From Hyphochytrium catenoides (lineage: Eukaryota; Sar; Hyphochytriomycetes; Hyphochytriales; Hyphochytriaceae), in contig FLMG01001604.1 of NCBI GenBank assembly GCA_900088475.1, positions 1 to 50,413 on the forward strand: 50,413 bases of DNA. Reading direction: 5' to 3'. Below, in pieces: positions 35,407 to 45,467 of this stretch; within the stretch, counting starts at the first letter, position 1, and the number at the start of each line of letters is the position of its first letter. Below the pieces are notes generated by a model. It was not told the origin of the DNA. It worked only from the letters and a program-made list of their open reading frames with translations, and did no database searches. The translations under genes were made by a program, and so were the position numbers.

Positions 35407-36760
35407 CTTAAATTCTCCTCCTTTGTCCTGTGGCAGCTTTTTTCCAGCAATTGTGGTGCTCTCTGACCCCATGCCATCTTGTCCAAGGGGCGAGACTGCT
35501 GCTGCAGGTGCCAGGCCTAATCCATCCCGGTCCTTGATGAAGGCAGGGCGTGGCAGGGCCTTTGTGCGGGTGTCCATCACATACTCTGCTTCTGTGCTGG
35601 AGAGTGCCACCAAGCTTTGCTTCTTAGATTGCCAAATCACACAACCTCCTGCAGCGGTGAAGGGATATCCCATGGTGGAATTGCAGTCATCCACAGAGTT
35701 GCCCCCAGTCCGCATCTGCATAGCCGAAGACATGGAGGCTGTTGACGGCCTTGAATCGGTCACCTCCTCCAAAGACAATACCAAGGTCAGATGTCTATGT
35801 CTCCTTTAGGTAGCGTAGGACCCTCTTCGCTGCTTGCCAGTGGGCCTTCTGGGTTACTTACAAACCTGCCAAGCACCCCACTGCAAAGGCAATGTCCGGC
35901 CTTGTTGCCACCATCGCATACATTAAAGATCCCACAAGGCTCAGGTACATTGCTGCTAGACTAGATCCTTCTGAGTCGGCTGAGGCACAAGGTCCTTCAT
36001 GGCCGAGCTTGGCCTCCATGGGTGTATGCACGCCGTTGCAGTCAGTCATCCGATAGCGTTCGAGGATTCGCTGTATGTAGGCCCGATGGCCTACCCAGAT
36101 CTGTCTGGAGCTCCGGTCACGAACGATCTCCTTGCCAAGGAAGAAGCCAACTTCCCCAGATTGTTCATCTTGAACTCGGCATTCAATCCTCGTTCAAGCC
36201 TGTACACCTCTCCCTCGTAATGGCCGATGACCAGAAGATCATCAACATACACAATGACTAGTGTTAGATCATTGCCACTCCTGAGGTAGTACAAGCAGTC
36301 ATCCGCCTGGCTCTGGCAATACCCCTCAGAGATTGAAAAGCTAGATAGCCTTTCTTCCACACCCTAGGGGCCTGCTTCAGTCAATAGAGGGACTTTTTGA
36401 GCCCTGCACACCTTGCCTTCCTGTCCATGTGCAGCAGACCCTTCTGGCTGCAGCATGTACACCTCCTCCTCAAGGTGGCCATAGAGAAAGGCTGTCTTGA
36501 CATCCAGGTGGATGATGTCGAGATCCTGCACTGCAGCCATAGCTAGGGCTAGGCGCACCGTGGAGAGTTTGGCCACTGAAGCAAAGGTCTCGAAGTAGTC
36601 TACCCCGAAGACTTGGCAGAAGCCTTTGACTACCAGTCATGCCTTGTGTCTGGTGACTTTCCCGTCGGCGCCAGTCTTAATCTTATAGAGCCATTTGCAA
36701 GCGATTGGCTTGCGTCCAGCTGGCAGGTCAGTGAGCGGAGCATTGAAGCTCCTTCATAGA
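35053..36760 (-). mobile_element. Decayed, truncated Ty1/copia retrotransposon
   Basis: On the minus strand this shows reverse transcriptase (GRKPIACKWLYKIK, LDVKTAFLYGHLEEEVYM, IVYVDDLLVIGH), the LVGSLMYAMVATRPDIAFAV segment, and RNase H pieces (GYADADWG, SLVALSSTEAEYV, TKALPRPAFIKDRDGLGL). Gag, protease and integrase are absent. Lesions are an in-frame TGA at 36637-36639, frameshifts near 36155 and 35695, a stop and frame change near 35860, and an internal deletion near 35575 that joins EAEYV directly to the terminal TKALPR box, removing about 60 residues of RNase H. The piece is non-autonomous and old. Only the family assignment and breaks are described. Confidence 0.93.
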
Positions 36761-37303
36761 CAAGCTCTGAGATATGCTGGATAATGAAGCCGCACTACCG
36801 TACAGTAGCCGAATCAAGCTTCTATATGGATTACTATTCCGAATCCTCACGTTGACCAGCGTTCAGAAGGAGGAACAATCTCTGTTGTGCAGTGTCCACT
36901 GCAAAGAAAAGCGCGATAATAAAAAGACAATGAGAATCGCCAGCCGGCGATGCGACATCAAACCTCAACGACAGAGCAAGGCGCTCTTCCTTCCTGATCT
37001 TTGGGACCTAAGAGAGACCGCATTGAGCCTTATTAGAGCCTAATGATAGAGGGATTAGCAGGAGGTTGGGCCAATATTATACTCTAGGGCCGAGGGTTTG
37101 AGCAAGAACGGAACATGGGCGTAAGGACGGAGGTTTGCGGTGAACCAGCCTTGGACTCTTTGCTTGGGGTCAGATCTCTAACGGATGCATGATGAGAGAG
37201 GGGACGGACTTTTGACATAAGGAGCTTGCTACGACCGTTAGCCTAGCCGGAACCCGAAAGACAGAGTCTGAGAGCGGGAGGGCAGCGCCAAGCAACTCAA
37301 AAG
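36761..37303. other. Upstream region of the MscS-family gene
   Basis: 543 bases lie between the copia remnant and the channel start codon. An 89-codon plus frame at 36774-37043 shows no family. The promoter of the channel gene should be here; no TATA box stands out. Confidence 0.45.
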
Positions 37304-39748
37304 ATGTCGAGTTCGCCGAACTGCGACCCGGAGCTCTGCACCAGCATTTCTCAGATTGGAGATTGGTGGACGTGCATCCAGAACGAGGGTGAAGAATGGA
37401 AGCTTGTGGTGGCCCTAGTGCTGATCTTTTTGGCCTCTTTTCTGCCCATGATTATGGTCCGGCTCATCGTACTTGTGATCAAGAAGATCAAGGCTCTCAA
37501 GGAGTGCGTAACTTTAGCTCCCACCGCCCTTTCACCTGCGGTTCTATGACTTCTCCTTTTTTGACAGACGCGGACAAAAGTCTGCTCCTTTGCATTTAAC
37601 GCGGCCAGACTCCCCTAGACTGGTATCCTCCTGTCATTATTACCTATTCCAAACTGCATTTGAGAGCCTGCTTGTCTAGTCTTCCTAGTACTGACAGTTC
37701 CCATCGCTCTATCTCCGTCTCTTGGACCAACATGATCGCTCCGTCCCAGTGTGGCAGAGGACTTCCAGCGGCTTGCTCTATGGTCCACGACAGGACTACT
37801 GAGTGCGACCCTTGTATGGCTCGGACTATTGGCCTCCGGTCTATTGCCTTACTTCTGCAATTTCCCTCTATGGATATGGGGCGTCTTCTTCATCATCTGG
37901 CTGAACGCCATGTTCAATGTCAGCGAAAGGGTAAGCGGAAACCTTACCAATTCTGTTCATCCCGACTTCTTTTCCTCCGCAGGGCCGTCACTCCTCTTTC
38001 TCCCTGTATTTCTTACCCTTTGCTCTATCATTGTTTGTGGAACCCACTTCCTATGCATTTACTTCTGTCTAGATCAAAGAGTTATCCTCTCTGTTGCCTT
38101 CAAATCGCTAACAAACTCCTGTGCATTTGTCTGTTCGCAGGCGATGATCCGTAAAATGGCGAATAACGGGCAGGACTATACCAAGAAGGTCATCATCAGC
38201 GAGTCAATAGGGGTAAGATGGTCTTGTGGGCCCTCTTCATTCCTCCAGTTTGAAGTCCCTCCCTCTTGCACCTGTCTATTAACTCACTCATTCTCTGGCT
38301 ATCTGAGCTTTCTCTCCATGCCCGTTCTCTGACAACTGTCTCTTCCCTAATGACCTCTCAGTTCCCAACGGCACTTGTTGGGTTCTTAACACCAAGACGC
38401 TTGGGCCTTTGTTCTCTCTCTTACCACGACATATGTTCCTCTAGGCGTTGAAGTTTCTTGTCATCTTGATTGTGGCCGCCATTATCTATCTCAAGGTATT
38501 CCAAGGCTATGAGGACCAGCTTCTCATCGCAGTTATAGGGATGGTGGCCTTCGGTATGGCGCTGGGATCCATGGCCACGGTGAGATTATCATGAACGTCC
38601 GTTCTCTGCCCTGTTCGTTCCCTGGTTTAGCCTCCGATATCCTTTCGTATTAGTGCTCATAAGCCTTATACTGTCTGAGTGTCTAGTGCCTGGCGACCTT
38701 CTTATTCTTGTTGCGTCTTTATCTTGATATCTTAGGTTCATAACGCGTTTGGGGGCCTCGTGTTAGTCCTCAATGAGCCTTTCAAAGTAGGGCACTTCAT
38801 TGAGATAGGGGACGTTAAGGGCGTTGTACAGCGCGTTTTTCTGCGCTATACCGAACTACAAGTTATAGATTCATCCATTGTCTTCGTCCCCAACTCGATC
38901 TTCCTCTACAAGCCGCTGGTGAATTACACAGTGAGGCCGAAGAGGAAGCTGGAGATTATCATACCGTTCTCGAAGGACACCCAAGTCAGTAAGCAGAGGG
39001 AGTTCCTAAAGGTACATCTAGGAGGGACTACGGCGTAGAGATCTCTCTCTTTTTCGTCAACCACTTGCTTGAGTGAAAGTTTTAGTTTGTTCCGTCCACA
39101 CCTATGATGCGGGCGAATACTCAGGGCCTCACACGTGAGCTGGGTTTTTGCCTTGACCTTTCTCCGGTGGTGACAGTCTCCTTGCATGTCCCTCTTTGTT
39201 GAGGTGTGCTGGAGCTGTTGGTTTTGGGGAATAATGTTCTGCTTAGACACCTAAACCCCGAGGTTCACTCGCTGTTTCCTTGTCATCTCTGATTTGGTTC
39301 TTGTTCATCCTTCTCTCTTTGCTTTGGCTTAGGAGGCGGAGCTAGTACTTCAAAATCTGCATTTTAACCTGACGTCACACGTCAATAACACTACGGACGT
39401 GCGAGAAGGAGAGCAAGATCCTCATTATTTCTTCGTCTGCATGGACGACCTCTTCAAGGCCCGCGTCTTCACATACTCCGATGAAATTGACCCCAAGAAG
39501 CATGCGATGATCAAGTCAGAGGTAAATTGAAAGGATAGGGTCATAGCAAGGGAAGAGTGGCCCAATCGACTAATGCGGTGTCCTCTTAGGTTTGGTTGGC
39601 GATGATGGAGCTGATGGAAGATCTGGGGATAGAGATGGACGAAGAGGAGGATTTCAAGCAACATGCACAACCAGTGCTCACAGAAGACGAGCCCACACAG
39701 AAGGTCGACTTTGGAAGAGAATTTAGATTTGTTCTCGACAACTGGTAG
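37304..39748 (+). CDS. MscS-family mechanosensitive ion channel
   Basis: Seven exons join in phase: 37304-37503, 37750-37930, 38141-38212, 38445-38579, 38736-39011, 39333-39521 and 39590-39748, giving about 403 aa. The first junction is ambiguous (37507 with 37757 also keeps frame). Membrane spans appear at about residues 36-60, 80-98, 104-122 and 155-170. The pore helix is Gly/Ala-rich (GMVAFGMALGSMAT) and leads straight into the MscS beta domain: NAFGGLVLVLNEPFKVG, then EIGDVKGVVQRVFLRYT and VFVPNSIFLYKPLVNYT. These correspond to the conserved pore-to-vestibule segment of bacterial MscS and plant MSL channels. A cytosolic domain of about 150 residues with an acidic tail follows. The protein should open under membrane tension to release osmolytes; whether it sits in plasma or organelle membrane cannot be told, and no clear targeting peptide is present. 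Confidence 0.93.
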
Positions 39749-41589
39749 CTCTCTACAGTCAGCGACGAAGCGACGACGTACAGCCTAAAGTTGGATGCAT
39801 TTCCACTCCTCTTGGCGTAATATTCAAGGACCCCATCTAATGCTCTACGCTATAACATGGCGAGGGTAGATGTGGATGTGATGGCGGCAAACAAGAATCT
39901 AGAGAGACCGAAGACAGACTCCAGCACCCACAAAGGACCCAGGCAAGCTACCTGCTGCGTATTGGCCATATGTTGCCTCTTTTGCCAAACAGGGTCCTGA
40001 CATGTGGGCTTCATGATGTGCTTCCTATAGACATCTTTTGGGAAAGAAGTGATCTCTTGGATAAAACATATGCTGATGAAGTTAGCCTTTGAGATAAAAG
40101 GTGGCTTGTAGGCTAACCTTTCACATTAGGCACAGACTCTGTTCGAAGAGGAAGGTTAGTATGTAAACTGCCCTTGTAACAGAATGCGTTCAAGCCAAGC
40201 AGCTGTCCCTCTCGGCATGCGCGATGGCACAGACAACCCTTTCCGATTTCATCTCCATAAAAACCTTCATGACCAGGCGCTGGTTGATCCCGATAGGCGC
40301 GGCGCTGTGCCAAATGATAGTATCATCAACATACCCTCCATTTCTCTAAGGCTATGCTTTGGCAGGCCTTCAGCTTGATCCTTGATTATCCATATTGCCT
40401 ACCGTCCTCCGTCGGGCGCCGCCCGGACTTCGATGACTGCCTTTTCTGATCTCTGTTCATGTCACTTGTACCAAAGCCCCAAATTGTTCGAGAAACTTCA
40501 ATAGGTAACAGGAGAAACAAGGGCCTGAACTTGAATGAGTTGACAGCACCGACGGTTGCCGGCAAAACCCCCAGCATTTCCAGGTGCTATGTGCCTAGAG
40601 AGAAGATCAACTCTGTGAGTGGTCTCACAGTTTGCAGAAGCACTCTGACTTGGGACTACTGCTCTAGCTGTTTTTGGACAGAACCGCAGAAGAAGGTTTG
40701 AACTGAAACACCCAGACAAGCATAGAGCAAGAGAAGAGCTAACAGTTGCTGCAGACAATACTTGCACAAGTCATCATCATATAGCAAAAGACGCCGTTGG
40801 CAGATCAAGGTCAGTCGCTATGCATAGAGTAGTCCTTCGGTCACAGATCTCCGTCTAAAGATGCAATATTCAAAGTCTACGAAGCAAGCTTCTTCTTAGC
40901 ACTAGCACTTGGACTTCCAACAAGATCTCGCACCGCCGTATCAGCTATTATTTATCGGAGTTTGTCTACTGCCGGCGGCGCTGCAGTGTCGCCAACGCGC
41001 ATGGGCTATGCAGCCTCTCTTTCCTATCACGGCTGTTTATCTGTCAGTCAGGAAGTGACGCGTGCAGCAGCAGAGCAGCATTTTGTTAAGCGTTTAGAGA
41101 CAGACAAGGCGGGGAACAATAAGACAATCTCTGGGTCTGTCACAAGGGTGCTAGGGAGAGAGAGACCTCTATCATTACATCGTAGGAAATAACAGACCCA
41201 CTGGAAGAGCGATTACCTTAGGACCGTGGACGATAGAGGCATCAGATAAGGCGAGTCAAACCCACAGTGATGGCTCCGTAGTGCCATGAGTAATGACTGT
41301 TACCTTATTCCGTGTTGCCTGCGTTTGACAGTGTCAATCTGTCAATGCGAGTGCCGTCATTCTATGGAAACAACAAACGCTCGGTGTCGCACTCTCATGA
41401 CCTTCACTCCGGATCGGGCCATCACTGCACTCTGAAGCTTCAGCCAAACTTCCTCATCATCCGGGCTGGAACTTCGCAAGTGATAATAGAGCTTCTTTCG
41501 TCATTGCTCGATTGGATACAAAGAGCTCTACCCCTCGTAATCGTTACCGATAATTCGCCTCCAAGAGACTGCTTTGTCTAGAAGATAAG
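39749..41589. other. Intergenic region, possible decayed element
   Basis: 1.8 kb between the channel and the dehydrogenase. On the minus strand near 40321-40335 the bases can be read GYVDDT, but the surrounding residues do not follow any reverse transcriptase pattern I know. On the plus strand a frame of about 120 codons is open from about 40829 to 41192 without an early ATG. Neither is recognisable as a gene. A decayed retroelement is possible but unproven. Confidence 0.4.
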
Positions 41590-42639
41590 ATGGAAGAAAC
41601 CAGCACGGACGCCATTTCCGCTGAGAAGCCAACGGATGAGCGCCAAGCGATAGCGCCTGCGACCAGGATGATGGCCATCGTTCAGGATGAGTATGGGACT
41701 GCTGATGTTTTGAAATTTGAAGAAGTCGATCGCCCTGCAGTCAAAGCCCCGGATGAGGTGCTCATAGAGGTGAAGGCTGCAGGCGTAGATCCTGGCGTCT
41801 GGCATATTATGACTGGACTGCCGTATATCTGCCGCCTTGCTTTTGGAATACGGAGGCCTAGCAATCGAATCCGAGGCTTCGACGTCGCCGGCATCGTCCG
41901 TGCTGTTGGAAGCCAAGTAACGCGCCTTCAGCCTGGAGATGAGGTATTTGGAAATTGCTATGCCTCCTTTGCAGAATACTCTCTTGCCAAGGAAAGCACT
42001 CTGACCAAGAAGCCGGCAAACATCACCTTTGAACAAGCTGCATCCGCCCCAATCTCAGCCATCACTGCCATCCATGCACTGAGAGACACAGCCCAAGTAA
42101 AGGCTGGTGATAAAGTAGCTGTAATTGGTGCGGCAGGAGGCGTGGGATCCTTTGCGGTGCAGCTTGCTAAGCACTATGGAGCAGAGGTGACAGGAATCTG
42201 CAGCACCGCGAAAGTTGAACGAGTTAGGTCTCTTGGCGCTGACTATGTCATTGACTATACCAAGGAGGATTTCACTGAGAAAGGTCCAGTCTTCGACGTT
42301 ATTCTTGACACAGCGGGTAACAGACCTTTAGCGACCCTTAGACGGGCGCTAGCCCCAAAGGGTGCCCTCGCCCTGGTGGGAGGTGAAGGAGCTGGAGATT
42401 TTTTTGGCCTTGGCCGCCAGCTTAAAGCTCTTTTTCTGTCACCCTTCACGTCTCAACGTTTGGGAGTTGTGATGTCGATGATCAACGATCACAAGGATCT
42501 GGATACACTCAAGGATCTTCTCGAGGCTGGCACGATCATCCCGCTGATGGACAAGAGCTACCCTTTGAAAGATGCTGCTGAAGCTGTGCGCTACATTGAG
42601 AAGGGCCACGCTGGTGGAAAAGTGGTACTGACTATCTGA
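41590..42639 (+). CDS. Intronless NAD(P)-dependent medium-chain dehydrogenase, bacterial type
   Basis: A single 349-codon frame. Residues 1-26 are an acidic extension; the MDR core starts at MMAIVQDEYG. Features in order: AAGVDPGVWHIMTGLPY, RGFDVAGIVRAVG, LQPGDEVFG, the Rossmann dinucleotide motif GAAGGVGSFAVQLAK (about 175-190), CSTAKVERVRSLGADYVIDY, DVILDTAGNRPL and the C-terminal HAGGKVVLTI. The usual GHE zinc-ligand motif is replaced by GFD, so it belongs to the zinc-independent, quinone-oxidoreductase-like branch. The VDPGVWHxMTG and DTAGNRPL patterns are ones I associate with actinobacterial and other bacterial proteins annotated as NAD(P)-dependent alcohol dehydrogenases. The substrate is unknown. 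Absence of introns beside 7- to 20-exon genes suggests acquisition from bacteria, though base composition looks like the host's. Confidence 0.93.
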   Translation: MEETSTDAISAEKPTDERQAIAPATRMMAIVQDEYGTADVLKFEEVDRPAVKAPDEVLIEVKAAGVDPGVWHIMTGLPYICRLAFGIRRPSNRIRGFDVAGIVRAVGSQVTRLQPGDEVFGNCYASFAEYSLAKESTLTKKPANITFEQAASAPISAITAIHALRDTAQVKAGDKVAVIGAAGGVGSFAVQLAKHYGAEVTGICSTAKVERVRSLGADYVIDYTKEDFTEKGPVFDVILDTAGNRPLATLRRALAPKGALALVGGEGAGDFFGLGRQLKALFLSPFTSQRLGVVMSMINDHKDLDTLKDLLEAGTIIPLMDKSYPLKDAAEAVRYIEKGHAGGKVVLTI

Positions 42640-43423
42640 GGTCATACCTCTTGATCCGTGAAAAGCACCTCTCTCTCTTTTGTATATTCCTCTGTCATTT
42701 TGTGCACCAGGCATCCTGCATCAACTCGTACATGAGGCAGTGGTGCCGTTCATACCAGCTATCGCAGAAACAGATACCGTTACATGGCACTTAGTCCTGC
42801 CCCCAAGCAATGCTAATAATGACCATGAGCCTGCAGAGATATACAAGCCCAGGCTGGCTTGGTGGACCAGCGATTGTCAGAGACTCTTCTTTTTGTTAGT
42901 GTGTGTGGAGACGATAGTTAGCAAGGCCGTCAGTTACCTATCACATCAATAAATCTTAGTATCATTTTTGTATGGGCACCTTAGGTCAGTGTCAGATAAT
43001 GTTGAAGATTGCGCAGCTAGGTAAGGTAGTTTGAGAGCCAACTAGTGGCCAAACCCAAGGGACAGTGCAATGCACTGGATTTAGGCTTCTAGAGCAGGAG
43101 GGAAGGCCAGCTGAAGGATCATGAAGAGTGAGATTCTGAGGTGTCTTTATGTATGGACGTGGACAAGGCTACCTGAGCAAGGCAAGGGAAGCGGTGCAGC
43201 TAGAGTGCCGTGGATGCAGCGCGAGGTTAAGTGGACGGCAATACCAGTAGCAACCCGAACAAGGTCATCATCTTTATTTAGTTCTCCTCGTAAGTAAAGT
43301 TCCACTCTCTTCCCTTCCGACCCTAACCCTGCTAATCTAAGTAACAGAGAACTCTCACTTCAGACCAACGGCAGGATAACAGGGAGACAGATAAAGAGAG
43401 AAAGAACAGCTGCCAGAGGCTGC
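42640..43423. other. Convergent 3' intergenic region
   Basis: Lies between the dehydrogenase stop and the RPL3 stop. AATAAA at 42948-42953 on the plus strand and its minus-strand counterpart at 43273-43278 are candidate polyadenylation signals for the two genes. Nothing else is seen. Confidence 0.5.
43273..43278 (-). terminator. Candidate polyadenylation signal of RPL3
   Basis: AATAAA on the minus strand, about 146 bases past the RPL3 stop codon. The match is exact but the motif is short, so its use is inferred from position. Confidence 0.4.
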
Positions 43424-44593
43424 TTAAGCGCGCTGCTGTCTGGCAAGAGGACCAAGGAACTTGGCCTTCTCCTCGGCAGTCTGGAAGCGGCCGTGTCCGA
43501 ACTTGGAGCTGGTGTCGACGAACTTGAGGTTGATCTCCTCCAGAGCGGATCTCTTGGTGTGGACCAGGAGAGACTTGCGAAGAGTAAGAACACGCTTCTT
43601 GGTACCAGCCACACAGCCCTTGAGCATGATCCAGTCCTCGTTGATCTCACCGTAGTGAGGGAAGCCACCCATAGGGGTGATGCTCTTCTCGGTCAGATCC
43701 TGCTCGGTCTGGCAAGACTTAGCATCACCAGCAGCGCCCATGCGGTAGATCTTCTTGTTGACCTCCGTACGGTGATGGTAGCCGCGCTGACCAGAGCGGG
43801 CCACAGTGAAGGACACACGGGCAGGATGCCATGCTCCGATACAAGCGACCTTGCGCAGACCACGATGGGTCTTACGAGGAAGACGAGTGACACCCCAACG
43901 GGTGGTCACACCCTCATATCCGTGACCCTTGGTTACACCGCAGACATCGATCATCTCGTTCTGAGTGAAGACGGCGCCAACAGGTACCTGCTTCTCAAAG
44001 AGATTGCGAGCGAAGTCTACCTTATCAGCCACAGATCCGCCGTTGACCTGGACCTCAAGGAGGTGAGCCTTCTTCTGGCGAAGCTTGACCTTGCGGATCT
44101 GGGTGTGCGCGATGACACGAACAACAGTGGCGTACTTCTTGATGCGCTCAATCTCAGCCTCAATCTCCTTGGCGCCATCAGCGTACTTCTTGGCGTACTT
44201 GGTGAAGGCCTTCTTCTTGGCAGCGTACCAGTTCTTGTAGAAGCGGCGCTTGCACTCATCGCTGAGATGCTCAGCCCAGACGGTGGTCAGGGTGCGGAGA
44301 CCACGAGGGGTCTCTACATAGCCGACAATGCCGACAACCACCATAGGAGGAGTCTCCAGGATGGTGACAGCCTCGCAGACCTCCTTCTTGTGGAGCTTGG
44401 AGCCAGGTCTCTCAACATCGCGCACGATGTGGGTCATACCCGCCTTGTAGCCCATGAAGGCAGTGAGGTGAGGGGCCTTGGACTGGTCATCCTTAGGGAA
44501 AGTACGGATGCGTCCACGGTGGTGGCGGGTCCTCTTCTTAGGGAGGAACCCAAGGGAACCGCAGCGCGGATGCTCAAACTTACGGTGAGACAT
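43424..44593 (-). CDS. RPL3: 60S ribosomal protein L3 (uL3)
   Basis: A 389-codon uninterrupted frame starting [20 protein letters not shown], the canonical uL3 N-terminus, and ending in a basic tail ([10 protein letters not shown]). Conserved stretches include [38 protein letters not shown] and [20 protein letters not shown]. The last two carry the central extension that reaches the peptidyl transferase centre, and [16 protein letters not shown] completes it. Length is as expected. The frame is open further upstream to 44725, but those residues do not match uL3, so the start is set at 44593. The coding region is intronless, although an intron in the 5' leader cannot be excluded. Codon choice is strongly biased and unlike its neighbours, as expected for a highly expressed gene. 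Confidence 0.98.
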   Translation of the reverse strand: MSHRKFEHPRCGSLGFLPKKRTRHHRGRIRTFPKDDQSKAPHLTAFMGYKAGMTHIVRDVERPGSKLHKKEVCEAVTILETPPMVVVGIVGYVETPRGLRTLTTVWAEHLSDECKRRFYKNWYAAKKKAFTKYAKKYADGAKEIEAEIERIKKYATVVRVIAHTQIRKVKLRQKKAHLLEVQVNGGSVADKVDFARNLFEKQVPVGAVFTQNEMIDVCGVTKGHGYEGVTTRWGVTRLPRKTHRGLRKVACIGAWHPARVSFTVARSGQRGYHHRTEVNKKIYRMGAAGDAKSCQTEQDLTEKSITPMGGFPHYGEINEDWIMLKGCVAGTKKRVLTLRKSLLVHTKRSALEEINLKFVDTSSKFGHGRFQTAEEKAKFLGPLARQQRA

Positions 44594-44818
44594 GGTTGCA
44601 GATGAAGACTCCTGTTCAGTATGAGGAGGAGGAGATAATGACGCTGCAGATGCTGAGCGAAGAGAGATTCCGATGCCTGTCAGGAAAGAGCAAAAGAGAC
44701 AGGGAGAGAAAAGGAATAGAGACAAGGGATTAGAGAGGGGAGGGAGACCGATAAGGGAGGGAGACAGAGCGCCACTTAACTTGACAGAAGGGATAGAAAG
44801 AGAGGGAGAGATGAGAGA

Positions 44819-44849
<31 letters not shown>

Positions 44850-45467
44850 GCACTGGTTCAGGGCTGAGGGAGCTGATGGTGTTGGGTGGCTCTCAGCACC
44901 ACATCTTACTACGCTTACCACATACAGCGAGAAGCATATAGTAAGATACACCATATTACTATGGCCAAGATCCAAAAGAATCAGTACTTTAGTTATCGTC
45001 AACCGGAATGGAGTGAAAGATTCTGCACTCTAATAATGTGCGTAACTCATCAGATAGAGGTCTTTTGCAGGTAAATATCCGCACGGCTAATAATGTGCTG
45101 GTCCACTCCTGTTTGTGCTCAAGTCCTCCTCTCCTGACTCTTTATAAAAAAACATCAATGCGATGGCTGTCAGTTGCACTCTGCTTCTTCGTCACTGATG
45201 AGGACGTTATTCCTGCTTTTATTTCCCTTCCCTCAGGGCCCTTCATAATTGGGATGCTTGCCTTTCACCGACCTGTTCTAGGAGAAGTGCCCAAGCTCCG
45301 CGTTGTCCTCAATAGTAAGCCATGAAGACGGAGGAAGAGCGACTTTGTTGATTTCACAGAGAAACTGTGCTTTAGCTGGCCATTAAAGGGATCCGTAGAG
45401 CAGAAGAAAGCGTATTATAGATAAGTGACTGGCAAAGACGTCGAAGACGTAAGGCAGGGTTAGGCCA
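44594..45467. promoter_or_regulatory. RPL3 5' region with (GA)n tract
   Basis: Upstream of RPL3 on the minus strand and downstream of the R-SNARE gene. A pure GA run at 44822-44849 (CT on the RPL3 sense strand) lies about 230 bases before the start codon. It probably lies in the promoter or leader. No other element is recognised. Confidence 0.4.

Noticed and set aside
40113-40383. Possible reverse transcriptase fragment (GYVDDT on the minus strand)
   Set aside because: Only the short YVDD-like string matches. Flanking residues follow neither copia nor gypsy patterns, so it may be chance.
43321-43330. Telomere-like ccctaaccct
   Set aside because: Fewer than two repeat units, and within an ordinary 3' spacer.
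43493-44605. 370-codon open frame on the plus strand across RPL3
   Set aside because: It is exactly antisense to the highly biased RPL3 coding sequence. Codon bias removes stop codons on the opposite strand, and its residues show no family.
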